Shown here piece by piece: positions 13,690 to 14,264 of a DNA stretch of 14,264 nucleotides. Where the stretch lies: contig PKYZ01000326.1 of NCBI GenBank assembly GCA_003132865.1, positions 393 through 14,656 of the forward strand, in the 5' to 3' direction. Source of the stretch: Bryobacterales bacterium (GTDB lineage: Bacteria; Acidobacteriota; Terriglobia; Bryobacterales; Bryobacteraceae). A program made the translations under genes and the position numbers. Position 1 is the stretch's first letter; each line of letters starts with the position of its first letter. The notes below the pieces were generated by a model. That model did not search any database. It was not told the DNA's origin and worked only from the letters and a program-made list of their open reading frames with translations.

Positions 13690-14264
13690 ATGATCGTTTC
13701 CGAGAAGAACCAGAAATCCAACCGGCAGAATGCCCAGCATTCCACTGGTCCTAAAACCCCAGAGGGCAAAGCGGCCATCCGCTTCAACGCCCTCACCTAC
13801 GGCCTGCGCACCCGCGCCACCATCCTCGAACGCGAAAACGCCGCGTACTCCCAGATCTGGGACGAGTTGGAAGCCGAATGGCAACCTCAAAACCGCACCG
13901 AACGCTGCTACCTGGAAACCCTGGTCACCTCACAATGGTTGCTCGCGCGGATTGCCGATAGCGAGAGGCGGGTCTACGAGTTCATCGAATTCGGCGAAAA
14001 ACAGTTCGTCATGTTGGGCTATGTTCGAAACAACGCGCGCAACTGGAGCGCTCCTTCCGCACCGCCATAGAGGACATGAAGCGGTCGCAAAAAGAGCGCC
14101 GCCAGCAACACGCCAGGCAGCCGCAGCCCGTCAAGGCCAAACCAGCCGCGCGGGCACAATCACCGGTTCAGCACTCCGGCTATGAGATGTCTGAGGGCGC
14201 GGAAGACCATCCAGCCTTCTGTTCCCCATCACCCCCGACACTCGTTAGCAATCTGCCCCCCTGG
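13690..14264 (+). pseudogene. STGPKTPEGK-family protein of unknown function, frameshifted, C-terminus outside window
   Basis: The N-terminus, with NRQNAQHSTGPKTPEGKAAI followed by RFNALTYGLRTR, marks a family that I know as many paralogous copies in Acidobacteria and Planctomycetes; no function is established that I can name. A helical, charged middle part follows (WDELEAEWQPQNRTERCYLE; VTSQWLLARIADSERRVYEF). From ATG 13690 the frame stops at 14070. The natural continuation, SKQRAQLERSFRTAIEDMKR then SQKERRQQ, lies in another frame from 14025 to the window end without a stop. One missing base in GTTCG near 14024-14026 (restoring GTT TCG AAA CAA) would join them as YVSKQRAQLERS. The gene is therefore either freshly broken or carries a sequence error. 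No ribosome site is seen before the ATG. It sits directly upstream of the truncated chemoreceptor, reading away from it. Confidence 0.7.

Noticed and set aside
13730..14185. Alternative 151-codon frame over the STGPKTPEGK gene
   Set aside because: The product is rich in Pro, Ala and Arg without the family motifs; the true frames are those beginning at 13690 and continuing from 14025.

Overview
The window looks like chromosomal DNA of a high-GC Acidobacteriota, most likely of the Solibacter/Bryobacter type. The main reasons are a secreted protein of the 'VWFA-related Acidobacterial domain' family (9260-10399, minus), a member of the large 'STGPKTPEGK' family of unknown proteins at the right edge, and a CPBP-type protein variant I associate with this phylum. 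There are no rRNA or tRNA genes, no CRISPR array and no transposase.

Layout. (1) 1-2188, minus: a TolC-type outer membrane protein followed by a lipoprotein efflux adaptor that runs off the left edge. The two genes overlap by four bases (ATGA), forming a tripartite efflux operon. (2) 2294-5480, plus: an OsmC-like protein, an ECF sigma factor with a TTG start, a small zinc-binding (ZAS-type) anti-sigma candidate, and a large GT-C-like membrane protein. A palindrome, GGTGAC-N5-GTCACC, lies between the divergent efflux and OsmC genes. (3) 5517-8084: a secreted beta-propeller-like protein (minus) faces away from an ECF sigma/NrsF-type anti-sigma operon (plus). The 271-base gap holds two back-to-back copies of one bipartite promoter motif, GTAACT-N16-CG(A/T)A. 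This resembles the promoter class I recall for SigF-NrsF systems, so the sigma factor probably drives both its own operon and the propeller gene. NrsF keeps two cysteines 50 residues apart. The leader of the propeller mRNA carries two perfect tandem stem-loops. (4) 8090-10399, minus: a GNAT acetyltransferase, a stand-alone receiver protein and the VWFA-related secreted protein. (5) 10567-11871, plus: an Nramp-superfamily transporter in which both metal-site motifs are non-canonical (DPSG and TISPY instead of DPGN and MPHN); a strong stem-loop overlaps its stop codon. (6) 11979-14264: a decayed zone. It contains a CPBP membrane protease gene with two compensating frameshifts and an internal deletion, a methyl-accepting chemotaxis protein reduced to its signalling domain, and a frameshifted STGPKTPEGK-family gene running off the right edge.

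The strongest new observation is the inferred SigF/NrsF-like regulon at 5517-8084. It combines an oxidant-type sigma/anti-sigma pair, a matched divergent promoter pair and a secreted propeller protein of unknown function as probable target. Two sigma/anti-sigma pairs of different types (soluble zinc and membrane NrsF) lie within about 5 kb of each other.
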